DNA of 50,471 nucleotides from an uncultured Lachnospiraceae bacterium (GTDB taxonomy: Bacteria; Bacillota; Clostridia; Lachnospirales; Lachnospiraceae). This document shows positions 8,504-16,865 of this stretch, piece by piece (positions within the stretch are counted from its first letter, which is position 1; every line of letters begins with the position of its first letter). The stretch covers positions 1 through 50,471 of the forward strand of contig CANBFE010000029.1 of NCBI GenBank assembly GCA_947367855.1, read 5' to 3'. The notes under the pieces are model-generated. The model saw only the letters and a program-made list of their open reading frames with translations, searched no databases and was not told where the DNA came from. A program made the position numbers and the translations under genes.

Positions 8504-9400
8504 ATGGAAACACATACGAAAAAAGGAAAACAGATAACCGCAGCCGTAGTTCAGATGTACTGTAACCGCTCCCGGGAGGAAAATCTGGAAGCTGCGGAAG
8601 CACATGTCAGGGAGGCCGCAGCCCGGGGAGCCCAGGTCATTTTGCTGCCGGAGCTTTTTGAAACCCGGTATTTCTGCCAGGAACGCAATTACGACTCCTA
8701 TGGACTGGCAATGTCCCCGGAGGAAAACCCGGCAGTCAGGCGCTTCCGGAAAGTGGCGCAGGAGCTGAAGGTGGTGCTGCCTGTGAGCTTTTTTGAGCGG
8801 GAGGGGAATGTGACATACAATTCTGTGGCAATGATCGACGCAGACGGCCGGGTTTTGGGCGTATACCGCAAGACCCACATTCCGGACGACCATTTCTATC
8901 AGGAAAAATTCTACTTTACCCCCGGCAATACGGGGTTCAGAGTGTGGGACACTGTGTACGGAAAGATCGGCGTGGGGATCTGTTGGGATCAATGGTTTCC
9001 GGAGGCGGCAAGATGTATGGCGCTGATGGGAGCGCAGCTCCTGCTCTATCCTACAGCCATCGGCTCCGAACCCATCATTGACTGCGACAGCATGCCCCAC
9101 TGGCGCCGCTGCATGCAGGGCCATGCGGCCGCAAACGTAGTACCGGTCATTGCCGCCAACCGTATCGGAGAGGAAAAAGTGCTTCCTTCCCGGGAAAATA
9201 ACGGCCAGTCCTCGGCCCTGACCTTTTACGGTTCTTCCTTTATCACAGACGGGACAGGGGAGATTCTGGAGGATGCGGGCAGAACGGAGGAAAGGCTGCT
9301 CCTTCATACCTTTGACCTGGACGCCATGGAGGAACTTCGTCTCAGCTGGGGACTTTTCCGGGACAGACGACCGGAGATGTACGGAGAACTTCTTCGGTGA
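8504..9400 (+). CDS. aguB: N-carbamoylputrescine amidase
   Basis: AguB hydrolyses N-carbamoylputrescine to putrescine, CO2 and ammonia, completing the agmatine route opened by AguA. It is a nitrilase-superfamily protein of 298 residues with the complete catalytic set: Glu50 in LLPELFE, Lys123 in YRKTHIPDDHFY and Cys160 in GICWDQWFPE. HIPDDHFYQEKFYFTPG is typical of the AguB branch. The start follows AGAGAGGAAA. It is followed by a clear intrinsic terminator, so the operon ends here. The N-terminus is about eight residues longer and more basic than needed for the fold. Confidence 0.95.
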   Translation: METHTKKGKQITAAVVQMYCNRSREENLEAAEAHVREAAARGAQVILLPELFETRYFCQERNYDSYGLAMSPEENPAVRRFRKVAQELKVVLPVSFFEREGNVTYNSVAMIDADGRVLGVYRKTHIPDDHFYQEKFYFTPGNTGFRVWDTVYGKIGVGICWDQWFPEAARCMALMGAQLLLYPTAIGSEPIIDCDSMPHWRRCMQGHAAANVVPVIAANRIGEEKVLPSRENNGQSSALTFYGSSFITDGTGEILEDAGRTEERLLLHTFDLDAMEELRLSWGLFRDRRPEMYGELLR

Positions 9401-9427
9401 GATCCGGACTGTAGCATTTCGTTCACC

Positions 9428-9463
9428 TAAAACTGCATTTGGTTATCCGAATGCAGTTTTTTT
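9428..9463 (+). terminator. Intrinsic terminator of aguA-aguB
   Basis: Inverted repeat AAACTGCATTTGG / CCGAATGCAGTTT (one G-T pair) with a TTAT loop and a run of seven T. It starts 28 bases after the aguB stop. The A-rich left arm could give some activity on the other strand. Confidence 0.88.
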
Positions 9464-9472
9464 CGTGGAAAC

Positions 9473-9481
9473 TGTTATAAT
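9473..9481 (+). promoter_or_regulatory. Extended -10 promoter of the ABC exporter pair
   Basis: TGTTATAAT is an exact extended -10 (TGnTATAAT). It lies 10 bases after the preceding terminator and 40 bases before the ATG at 9521. No good -35 is seen in the T-tract, as is common for extended -10 promoters. Confidence 0.5.
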
Positions 9482-9520
9482 AAAGCAACAGTTGACAGAT
9501 GCAGAAGAAAGGATGAGAAA

Positions 9521-11377
9521 ATGAAGCGGAAGAAGAAAGAACCGAAACGAAAACCGAAGTACGGCATGCTCTCCTGTGTGGCATACCTGTACAAGATGAT
9601 GTGGAAATACGAAAAAAGTCTTGCCTTTGCTGCCGCGGGCAAGATTCCGGTGGCCCTGGCGGGTGCGGCGTTGGCGCTGTATACGCCGCCCCTGATTCTG
9701 AAGGCCCTGGGGGATGCGGGGCAGTTTTCTTCCATAGCCCTTGTGATCATGGGACTGGTGCTGGCCGGGACGCTGACCTCACTGTTGGGTGAGCTGATCG
9801 GCGGAAAGGGAGAGTTCTCGGAGATGTATCTCTGCAGCCGCATGGGCCGCCTGATGGAATGCCGGAGACTGGACAGGGATTTTGAGCTGGATTATGACCC
9901 GGAGATAAAGAAACTGGACGAACGGGGCGGTGAGGCTGTCATGAATAACCATACCAGAGCCGTCCATTTTCCCATGGAGTTTTCGCTTTTGGTAGTAATC
10001 CTGCTGAAATTCCTGCTGTTCGGCACAGTGCTGTCAACCCTGAGTCCCTGGATTATCGGGCTGATCATTCTGTGCGCAGCAGTGAATGTGCCCATGTCCG
10101 CCTGGGAGAGAAAGCGCAGCTATGAGACGCAGGATGTCAGGAATGCCCTGCTGAAGAAAATCAATTATCTCGCGTTCCTGGTGGGAAGGGACTTCCGGTA
10201 CGGAAAGGACGTAAGGCTGTACAGCATGCGGAGCTGCCTGGCCCTTCTGACAAAAAAGCTTGCGGGACAGTACCGCCAGGAGAAGATAGTAGTGGAGAGA
10301 AGGATATCCGTGGTACAGATTGTGGACTTCTTCATGGTGCTGATTCGGGACGGGGTGATGTATGCCTGGCTGATTTCCAGAGCCGTGGCAGGAGAGATCG
10401 ACGCTTCCCGGTTTGTGCTGTACTTTACCGCCATGACGGAACTGGCGGAAGTGGTGACAGGAATCCGTTGGTGGTGGAGCTGTGTCTGTGAAGGGGCGAT
10501 GCAGGTTTCGGATTACAGAGAGTGTATGGAGGTTCCGGACAGGATGAACCGGGGAAAGGGGATACCGCTGCCCCAGGGGGCATTCTCCATTGTCTTCCGC
10601 AATGTATCTTATCGCTATCAGGAGAGTGGGAAGAATGTGTTGGAACGAGTCAGCTTTGAAGTGAAGGCAGGGGAGAAACTGGCCCTGGTGGGATTAAACG
10701 GCGCGGGAAAAACCACTTTAATCCGGCTGATGTGCGGTCTGCTGACCCCAACGGAGGGGGAGATTCTCCTTGACGGCCACAGGCCCGGGGAATACAACCG
10801 GGAGGAATTGTACAGCCTGTTCGGTCTGGTGCCCCAGAATTACCATCTGCTGCCCTTTTCCATTGCCAGGAATGTGGCATGTGCGGAGGAAGAGGAGGAG
10901 ATCGACAGGAATCGCCTGGAAATCTGCCTGCGGAAGGCAGGACTGGAGGAGAAGATCAGATCCCTGCCCCAGGGTGCGGACACCCCTCTGAACAGGCAGG
11001 TGAATCCGGGCGGAGTGGAGTTTTCCGGAGGGGAGACCCAGAAGCTCCTTCTGGCGAGACTTCTGTACCGGAAGCCCAAATGCATCATTCTGGACGAACC
11101 CACCGCTGCCCTGGACCCCATTGCGGAGGACAGGATGTACCGGCAGTATAATGAGATCACAGACGGTGCGACTTCCGTCTTTATTTCCCACCGCCTGGCG
11201 TCCACCCGTTTCTGCGACAGGATCTTTCTTCTGGACGGCGCCGGAATTGCGGAGGCGGGCACCCATGAGGAGCTGATGGCTGCGGGAAAAAAGTACAGGG
11301 AACTCTTCGAGGTACAGAGCAAATACTATAAAACCGGGCAGGAGATTCCGGAAGGGGAAAGGGAGGAGATGGCATGA
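9521..11377 (+). CDS. ABC exporter half-transporter, first subunit
   Basis: A 618-residue fused membrane-ATPase protein. The N-terminal half carries about five to six membrane segments, preceded by a Lys/Arg-rich start. The C-terminal nucleotide-binding domain has Walker A GLNGAGKTT (near residue 393), Q-loop FGLVPQNY, signature FSGGETQK, Walker B CIILDEPTAALDP and H-loop ISHRL, so it should hydrolyse ATP. The ATG of the next half-transporter overlaps its stop (ATGA), which points to a heterodimeric exporter. No substrate gene (peptide precursor, modification enzyme) is found beside it, so the cargo is unknown. Signal peptide and protease domains are absent, so it is not a typical bacteriocin exporter. 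Confidence 0.85.
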   Translation: MKRKKKEPKRKPKYGMLSCVAYLYKMMWKYEKSLAFAAAGKIPVALAGAALALYTPPLILKALGDAGQFSSIALVIMGLVLAGTLTSLLGELIGGKGEFSEMYLCSRMGRLMECRRLDRDFELDYDPEIKKLDERGGEAVMNNHTRAVHFPMEFSLLVVILLKFLLFGTVLSTLSPWIIGLIILCAAVNVPMSAWERKRSYETQDVRNALLKKINYLAFLVGRDFRYGKDVRLYSMRSCLALLTKKLAGQYRQEKIVVERRISVVQIVDFFMVLIRDGVMYAWLISRAVAGEIDASRFVLYFTAMTELAEVVTGIRWWWSCVCEGAMQVSDYRECMEVPDRMNRGKGIPLPQGAFSIVFRNVSYRYQESGKNVLERVSFEVKAGEKLALVGLNGAGKTTLIRLMCGLLTPTEGEILLDGHRPGEYNREELYSLFGLVPQNYHLLPFSIARNVACAEEEEEIDRNRLEICLRKAGLEEKIRSLPQGADTPLNRQVNPGGVEFSGGETQKLLLARLLYRKPKCIILDEPTAALDPIAEDRMYRQYNEITDGATSVFISHRLASTRFCDRIFLLDGAGIAEAGTHEELMAAGKKYRELFEVQSKYYKTGQEIPEGEREEMA

Positions 11378-13242
11378 AGAGGGAGAAGTCGAAAACCAAC
11401 AGTGAAACGGCACGGAAAAAGAGAAGCCTGAGGGAAGACTGGAAGGTGATGCGCAGGGGAATCCGGATTGCCCTGGATCTCTGTCCCCAGTTTCTGGCCT
11501 GGGATGCTGCCAGGAGCGTCACGGATATTCTGCCAACCTATTTTTCCCTGTACATGACCGCCCGTTTGGTAAACGAGCTGTCCGGGGAGTGCAGGCAGAG
11601 AGAACTGTTCCTTCTGGCAGGGATTGCGGTACTGGGACTGTTTGCTCTCAGGATGATTTCCCGGGCCGTGCATGTGAGATTTAATATCTGGATGGATTTG
11701 ATTGTCAGGGAGGAAGAGATCTACATGTTTGACAAACAGCACGGACTGCAGTATGAGCATCTGGAAAATCCGGAGGTCACGCTGCTGCGGGAGAAGATCT
11801 TCGCGGCCATGAACGCAGACGGCAGCGGTGTGATGGCGCTGTTTTGGGATTTTGGGGGATTGGTGGGAAATTTGGCGGATATGGCAGTGTCCGCATCCCT
11901 GACCTTTTCCATTTTCCGGATGGCTGCAGGCCGGGAGCTGACCGGATTTCTGGCTTTTGTAAATTCGCCTTACTGCAGCGTCCTTCTGGGGGGCCTTCTG
12001 TTGGTCCACATACTCCTTACGATAAGGTTTGCCAGAGAGCTGATGAAAAAAAACATGCAGGCAATCTCCGGTCTTGCGGAAAGCAATATGCTGCTTCAGA
12101 TCCTGTTTAAAAGCCATGGGGAAGACATCACTGTCTTTAATCTGAAAAAGATACTGATCAAAGAGCATGAACGCCGGATAAAAGAACCCTGGATGGTGGA
12201 AACCGATAAGCTGAGGGTACAGTATACAGTGATCAGAGTTCTTCAGGGGCTGATTCCGGAACTGGCGGTGTTTCTGGTCACGGCGGCAAAGGCATTTCTG
12301 GGCGTCTTTGGAATCGGCAACTTTATCCTGTACAGGGGAACCGTAAAACGGTTTGTGGACGCAGTCACCAATTTTGCCAGAGACCTGACCCGTCTGCGGG
12401 AGAACAACGAATATCTGCTGCAGCTGTATGAGTTCCTGGATCTGCCCGACGATATGTATCACGGGACACTGGCAGTGGAGAAACGGGACGACATTGACTA
12501 CGAGATCGAATTCCGGGACGTAAGCTTCCGGTATCCGGGCACGGAGAACTGGGTGCTGCGGCATGTGGACATGAAGTTCCGCATCGGGGACAAACTGGCC
12601 ATAGTGGGAGAGAACGGCTCCGGGAAGACCACCTTTATCAAGCTTCTCTGTCGTCTCTATGACCCTACGGAGGGCCGGATCCTGTTAAACGGCATTGACA
12701 TCACCAGATACAGATACCAGGAATACCTGTCCCTGTTTTCCGTGGTTTTCCAGGATTACAAGCTGTTTCAGTTCTCCCTGGCGGACAATGTGGCGTGTTC
12801 CCCTGACTGTGATCAGGACAAAGTGCGCAGCTGCCTGATCCGGGCAGGATTCGGGGACAGACTGGCGCAGCTGGAGAAGGGGATTCATACCCCGTTGGGG
12901 CGTGACTACGAAAACGACGGCATAGACTTGTCCGGCGGAGAGGAACAGAAGGTGGCGCTGGCCAGAGCCCTGTATAAGGACGGCCCCTTTGTGGTTCTGG
13001 ATGAGCCCACCGCAGCCCTGGATCCCCTGGCGGAGGCTGCCGTATACGAGGACTTCCGGAAGATCATGGAGCATAAAACCGCGGTATTTATCAGCCACAG
13101 GCTCTCCAGCTGCAGGTTCTGCGACGATATCATTGTATTTGACAGGGGATGTCTGATACAGAGGGGAAACCATGAGCAGCTTGCGGCCCGGGAGGGGAAA
13201 TACCGTCAGCTTTGGAATGCCCAGGCCAAGTATTACAGGTAG
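11374..13242 (+). CDS. ABC exporter half-transporter, second subunit
   Basis: This 622-residue protein is the likely partner of the preceding subunit, its start overlapping that gene's stop by four bases. It has a basic N-terminus, a membrane domain of about six segments (for example FLLAGIAVLGLFALRMI), and a complete ATPase domain: Walker A GENGSGKTT, Q-loop VVFQDYKLF, signature LSGGEEQK, Walker B FVVLDEPTAALDP and H-loop ISHRLSS. Both halves keep the catalytic glutamate, so no degenerate site is apparent, unlike many heterodimeric exporters. The gene ends six bases from the convergent CmpB-type gene, with no terminator hairpin seen between them. Confidence 0.85.
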   Translation: MKREKSKTNSETARKKRSLREDWKVMRRGIRIALDLCPQFLAWDAARSVTDILPTYFSLYMTARLVNELSGECRQRELFLLAGIAVLGLFALRMISRAVHVRFNIWMDLIVREEEIYMFDKQHGLQYEHLENPEVTLLREKIFAAMNADGSGVMALFWDFGGLVGNLADMAVSASLTFSIFRMAAGRELTGFLAFVNSPYCSVLLGGLLLVHILLTIRFARELMKKNMQAISGLAESNMLLQILFKSHGEDITVFNLKKILIKEHERRIKEPWMVETDKLRVQYTVIRVLQGLIPELAVFLVTAAKAFLGVFGIGNFILYRGTVKRFVDAVTNFARDLTRLRENNEYLLQLYEFLDLPDDMYHGTLAVEKRDDIDYEIEFRDVSFRYPGTENWVLRHVDMKFRIGDKLAIVGENGSGKTTFIKLLCRLYDPTEGRILLNGIDITRYRYQEYLSLFSVVFQDYKLFQFSLADNVACSPDCDQDKVRSCLIRAGFGDRLAQLEKGIHTPLGRDYENDGIDLSGGEEQKVALARALYKDGPFVVLDEPTAALDPLAEAAVYEDFRKIMEHKTAVFISHRLSSCRFCDDIIVFDRGCLIQRGNHEQLAAREGKYRQLWNAQAKYYR

Positions 13243-13248
13243 GCCCGG

Positions 13249-14589
13249 TCACTCCACGATTTTCGCATTGGGATAGATCCGCTCTATCCGTTCGTCCGGA
13301 AAGCGGGCATCCAGAAATGCCTCAAGGGGCGTGGGCGCATAGGCGGAAGCCACCGCGGTGTTCCGCTCTGTGTACCGGGCCAGCGCCAGTCCGGAAATGG
13401 CCATATTGAAGATCATAAACAGAATCATACAGCTGCACACTGCCTTCCCGACTCTGGGAGGAATCCGTTCCACCAGTCCGGACAGGAAGGGATAGATTAT
13501 TTTCAGCCACACAACGGCTGCAATTCCCCAGAAAAAGCAGTAAAGCAGGTTGATGCGTCCGCCCAGATTGAAGACGAATCCGCTGTAGTCCCAGAACACG
13601 GTGCCGAAAACCAGTTCCGTGAACACGCTGCACACATATTCATAGGCGCCGCCCAGAAAAGTGCCTGCCATAAATATGTACCGGTCACTCTTGTTCCGGT
13701 AGCGGTACAGGAAAAGCGTCAGCAGAGCGCATCCGAGCCCCCATACAATGCTGAAGGGCCCGTAGACCACACTGCTGCGGCTCATGAGGATGCCTGTGGT
13801 CAGAAGGCAGAAAACAGTCTCCGTGAGGTCGCCCAGAAAGGCGCCGATGAAGAACAGCGACACCAGTTTGTAGAAACAGCAGCCCTCTGCAAAGACAGTC
13901 TTTCCGGTCAGAAGGGTTTCGGAACGGGCCTTCATTTCCTCCGTCATAGCCTCTCTGTCGATGGCGGGAAAGGATTTCTGCATACGCTTCTGCACCCAGA
14001 TGGTGAGCCTGTTTTCCAACAGCCGGGAGGTCCGCTTCATTTCCGCTGAGAGCTGCGCCAGACGCCGGGCATTGACCTTCATGTCCAGAACGGCCATGGC
14101 CGTGGTGATAAAGTCCAGGAGCAGCAGACCTGCCGCGGTCCACTGTACCGCCAGGGTCACCGTGCGGGGCACCATCCGGAGCAGGCCGCAGAGCAGCGGA
14201 TTTGTCACCAGCATGGTCAGCACAGCTAGCACACCCCAGAGCAGGGCATAGCGGGCGCAGACATAACCGCTCAGGTTCCACTTTATGGCGGAGTAATCCC
14301 AGAGCTTTTTCCGGAAAATTTTTTCCATGGCCATTCCGGTGGCATATTCCAGGAGTGTTGCCAGCAGCATGCCGCCCAGGAACAGGAAAAACGGCCGCTG
14401 GGTCAGTTCCGGCAGAAAGATGCCAAACAGCAGGGAGCCAAATCCGTAGATGGGACAGAGGGGACTGTTCACAAAGCCCCTGTTCACAAATTTTCTGCGG
14501 CGGACGGCTGCATAACATACCTCTATGCACCATCCCCCAAAGGAATAGATAAAAAACAGCCAGATCAGATCAGTCCAGGTGTACAGCAT
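13249..14589 (-). CDS. Putative ABC transporter permease, CmpB type (PF06541), duplicated
   Basis: An integral membrane protein of 446 residues made of two related halves. The first begins IYSFGGWCIEVCYAAV and continues FVNRGFVNSPLCPIYGFGS; the second repeats the pattern as IGAFLGDLTETVF then MSRSSVVYGPFSIVWGLG. This is the CmpB-type permease domain, annotated as a putative ABC transporter permease, though no partner ATPase is next to it and the biochemical role is unknown. A soluble helical stretch rich in charged residues lies between the halves. The start at 14589 has AGAGGT upstream with good spacing; an in-frame start 32 codons earlier would lie inside the promoter. It is transcribed alone and faces the exporter pair. 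Confidence 0.75.
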   Translation of the reverse strand: MLYTWTDLIWLFFIYSFGGWCIEVCYAAVRRRKFVNRGFVNSPLCPIYGFGSLLFGIFLPELTQRPFFLFLGGMLLATLLEYATGMAMEKIFRKKLWDYSAIKWNLSGYVCARYALLWGVLAVLTMLVTNPLLCGLLRMVPRTVTLAVQWTAAGLLLLDFITTAMAVLDMKVNARRLAQLSAEMKRTSRLLENRLTIWVQKRMQKSFPAIDREAMTEEMKARSETLLTGKTVFAEGCCFYKLVSLFFIGAFLGDLTETVFCLLTTGILMSRSSVVYGPFSIVWGLGCALLTLFLYRYRNKSDRYIFMAGTFLGGAYEYVCSVFTELVFGTVFWDYSGFVFNLGGRINLLYCFFWGIAAVVWLKIIYPFLSGLVERIPPRVGKAVCSCMILFMIFNMAISGLALARYTERNTAVASAYAPTPLEAFLDARFPDERIERIYPNAKIVE

Positions 14590-14641
14590 TGATGGATACC
14601 TCTTTTTCGTAATAGTATGGTTGTGATTGGTTATGTACCTG

Positions 14642-14670
14642 ATTATATAGGAGCCGTGCGGGGGTTGCAA
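14642..14670 (-). promoter_or_regulatory. Promoter of the CmpB-type gene
   Basis: On the minus strand TTGCAA (14665-14670) is separated by 17 bases from TATAAT (14642-14647). The start of transcription would fall about 45 bases before the ATG. Confidence 0.75.
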
Positions 14671-14732
14671 TGTTATTTCCTGCACTTTATTCCCCGGTGA
14701 AGTGCAAGGCGGCCCATTTTACGGCAGCCAGG

Positions 14733-14762
14733 TTGACAATGCGCCCGGAAAAAGTATATGAT
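14733..14762 (+). promoter_or_regulatory. Promoter of the Vsr-like gene
   Basis: TTGACA at 14733-14738 and TATGAT at 14757-14762 are separated by 18 bases. The gene starts 69 bases after the -10 box. Confidence 0.65.
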
Positions 14763-14830
14763 ATAAGGAGAACGGCTGCCGGAAGGGGAAAGCAGGACCC
14801 CAGCCCGGTACAGCATCCGGGAGGTGCGTT

Positions 14831-15277
14831 ATGGCAGATAATCTGACTCCTGAACAGCGCCGGAAAAACATGCAGCATATCCGGTCACAGAATACAAGGA
14901 TAGAAATACGTCTGCGCAGGGCGCTCTGGGAGAAGGGGTACCGCTACCGCAGGAATTGCAGGGAACTGCCCGGGAAACCTGATATTGCCATCGGCAGATA
15001 TAAAATAGCCATATTCTGCGACGGGGAGTTTTTCCACGGAAAGGACTGGGAGGTGCTCAGGCCCAGATTGGAAAAGGGAAATAACGGTCAGTTCTGGATC
15101 AGTAAAATTTCCCGTAACAGGGAGCGGGACGATGAGGTGAACAAAAAGCTGCTGTTTATGGGGTGGACGGTAATACGTTTCTGGGGAAACGATATATTGA
15201 AAGATACAGAGGCTTGCGTCCGTGTTGTGGAGGAAGCCATTTTTGACCGGAAGATACAGGATATGGGATTCCCTTAA
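14831..15277 (+). CDS. Very short patch repair endonuclease-like protein (Vsr family)
   Basis: A 148-residue nuclease of the PD-(D/E)XK superfamily. Vsr proteins nick at T:G mismatches created by deamination of 5-methylcytosine. Family signs are TPEQRRKNMQHIRSQNT at the start, ELPGKPDIAI (catalytic aspartate), CDGEFFHGKDWE, and the C-terminal FWISKISRNRERD and GWTVIRFW. The zinc-binding Cys/His cluster known from E. coli Vsr (Cys66, His71, Cys73, Cys117) is not recognisable; only one cysteine is kept around that loop. GGGAGGTG precedes the ATG. No cytosine methyltransferase gene lies in the window, so this is an orphan here. The stop codon overlaps that of the convergent DUF1667 gene within a hairpin. 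Confidence 0.82.
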   Translation: MADNLTPEQRRKNMQHIRSQNTRIEIRLRRALWEKGYRYRRNCRELPGKPDIAIGRYKIAIFCDGEFFHGKDWEVLRPRLEKGNNGQFWISKISRNRERDDEVNKKLLFMGWTVIRFWGNDILKDTEACVRVVEEAIFDRKIQDMGFP

Positions 15278-15287
15278 AGGGAATCCC
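15265..15287. terminator. Perfect 11-bp hairpin spanning two overlapping stop codons
   Basis: GGGATTCCCTT (15265-15275) and AAGGGAATCCC (15277-15287) are exact inverted repeats around one A. The stop of the Vsr-like gene (15275-15277) and of the DUF1667 gene (15274-15276) both lie in its centre. On the plus strand TGTTTT follows, so it could end Vsr transcription; on the minus strand no T-run follows. Confidence 0.55.
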
Positions 15288-15627
15288 TGTTTTCTGTGGC
15301 TATGATGTTGCTGCCGCAGACATCCCGGATAAGGATATCCCCTATGGATACGGGCAGGACGGCCCTGGCGGCATTGATTTGCTTCATGCAGTCCATGAGG
15401 GCTGACTTTGGGACGGGACGGTCCGTTTTCACGGAGAGCATGTGTCCGTCCGTGCAGCGCATGGTGGTGGTCAGGGTCCGCTGGGGATGGAAAATCTCCG
15501 CTTCGGCATAGGCGGCTCCCCGTCTGCAGGTGTTGCCCGTTATCTCCGTGATGGTTTCGTTTTCATGCTTCACGGTGATGGAGCATCCCATGGGGCATAT
15601 GATACAGGTCATATTTAGCTGGGGCAT
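15274..15627 (-). CDS. DUF1667 domain protein
   Basis: A 117-residue protein with cysteines in CIICPMGC near the N-terminus and a further cysteine in GNTCRRG, a pattern suggesting metal or iron-sulfur binding. DUF1667 proteins are the usual third member of a set with a GlpA-like and a second flavoprotein oxidoreductase, as is the case here. It overlaps the upstream flavoprotein gene by 13 bases and has GGAGG before its ATG. It is the last gene of the minus-strand cluster. The role is unknown; an electron-transfer or assembly part of a three-subunit flavoenzyme is an inference from gene order. Confidence 0.82.
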   Translation of the reverse strand: MPQLNMTCIICPMGCSITVKHENETITEITGNTCRRGAAYAEAEIFHPQRTLTTTMRCTDGHMLSVKTDRPVPKSALMDCMKQINAARAVLPVSIGDILIRDVCGSNIIATENRDSL

Positions 15628-16865
15628 GAGCTTTGTTCCTCCAGTTCCAGTTTTAACTCGTTGATTCCGGTCAGCAGCTCCTTTTTCAGGAGGATGCTCT
15701 CCATTTCGCCCGGAGCGGTTTTTGGTTTTTTCACGGAATGAAGGACGCGGCCGTCCCCCACCACATTGATTTTAACGTTTCGGTATCTGTCCGCCACCCG
15801 GAAGTACAGTGTGCAGTCCTCCCGCCGGGTTATGGTCTGGGGCACTACGTAACGGATTCTGCCGTCTGTGGAAACCGGCAGGCAGCACTCCCGGGAAAGG
15901 GTTCCGGCAAGGCAGGCAGCGGCAGCCCTGCCTGCGGTTTCGGCTTCCAGGGACACATAATCCACCAGGTCATGGACATGGAGGACATTGCCGCAGGCGA
16001 AGATGCCTGCCAGGGAGGTCTGCCTGTCCTGGTCCACCACAGCGCCGCCCGTGACGGGGTCCATCCGGATGCCTGCCTGCAGGGACAGCTCGTTTTCCGG
16101 AATCAGGCCAACGGACAGCAGAAGGGTATCACAGGGAATGTACTCCGCCGTCTCCGGCAGGGGACGGCGCTGCGCATCCACCCTGGCGACAGTGACTCCC
16201 CGGAGACGTTCCCGGCCTTGAATCTGCACCACGGTGTGGCTCAGCTTCAGGGGGATGTGAAAATCCTCCAGACATTGCTTGATGTTTCTGGCCAGCCCCC
16301 CGGAGTAGGGCATCAGCTCGCAGACAGCTTTTACCTCTGCCCCTTCCAGTGTCATACGCCGGGCCATGATGAGGCCGATGTCCCCGGAACCCAGAATGAC
16401 CACTTTTCTGCCGGGCATGAAGCCCTTCCGGTTTACCAGTTTCTGGGCCGTGCCTGCGCTGTAGATTCCTGCGGGGCGGGTTCCCGGGATATTCAGCGCG
16501 CCCCTGGAGCGCTCCCGGCAGCCCATGGCCAGTATCACTGTCCTTGCCCGGACGGAAAAGATTCCGTCCTCCTCATTGGTGGCAGTGATCTCCCGGTCCG
16601 GGGAAAGGGAGAGAACCATGGTTTTATATTTCACGGGAATCCGATATTTTTCGATCAGCTGTTGGTATTTCCAGGCATATTCCGGTCCTGTGAGCTCTTC
16701 CCCGAAACGGTGCAGGCCGAAGCCGTTGTGGATGCACTGCTGCAATATGCCTCCCAGGCATTCCTCCCGTTCCAGAATCAGGATATCCCTGATGCCGCAT
16801 TCCCAGGCTGCCGCTGCAGCGCTCATTCCGGCAGGTCCGCCGCCGATGATTACCAGATCAGTCAT
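15615..16865 (-). CDS. NAD(P)/FAD-dependent oxidoreductase
   Basis: A flavoprotein of 416 residues of the two-dinucleotide-binding-domain class. The FAD motif GGGPAGMSAAAAAW is at the N-terminus, a second Rossmann motif VVILGSGDIGLIMARR lies mid-protein, and the FAD-closing SLAGIFACGNVL is near residue 310. The segment GGILQQCIHNGFGLHRFGEE is typical of the protein found beside GlpA-like dehydrogenases and DUF1667. The ATG at 16865 has AGGAGGG 5-6 bases upstream and overlaps the preceding gene by 8 bases; an in-frame start nine codons earlier has no such site. It probably passes electrons between NAD(P)H and the GlpA-like subunit (inference). Confidence 0.85.
   Translation of the reverse strand: MTDLVIIGGGPAGMSAAAAAWECGIRDILILEREECLGGILQQCIHNGFGLHRFGEELTGPEYAWKYQQLIEKYRIPVKYKTMVLSLSPDREITATNEEDGIFSVRARTVILAMGCRERSRGALNIPGTRPAGIYSAGTAQKLVNRKGFMPGRKVVILGSGDIGLIMARRMTLEGAEVKAVCELMPYSGGLARNIKQCLEDFHIPLKLSHTVVQIQGRERLRGVTVARVDAQRRPLPETAEYIPCDTLLLSVGLIPENELSLQAGIRMDPVTGGAVVDQDRQTSLAGIFACGNVLHVHDLVDYVSLEAETAGRAAAACLAGTLSRECCLPVSTDGRIRYVVPQTITRREDCTLYFRVADRYRNVKINVVGDGRVLHSVKKPKTAPGEMESILLKKELLTGINELKLELEEQSSCPS

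Noticed and set aside
7269..8603. Long minus-strand frame opposite aguA
   Set aside because: aguA is unmistakable on the plus strand; the opposite frame has no known motif and no start signals.
9521..13242. Bacteriocin exporter system
   Set aside because: No peptidase C39 domain, precursor peptide or modification enzyme was found near the ABC pair.
14831..15277. Defence island or prophage suggested by the Vsr-like and Mrr-like genes
   Set aside because: The two lie 26 kb apart among metabolic genes; no integrase, methylase, restriction specificity subunit or phage gene is visible.
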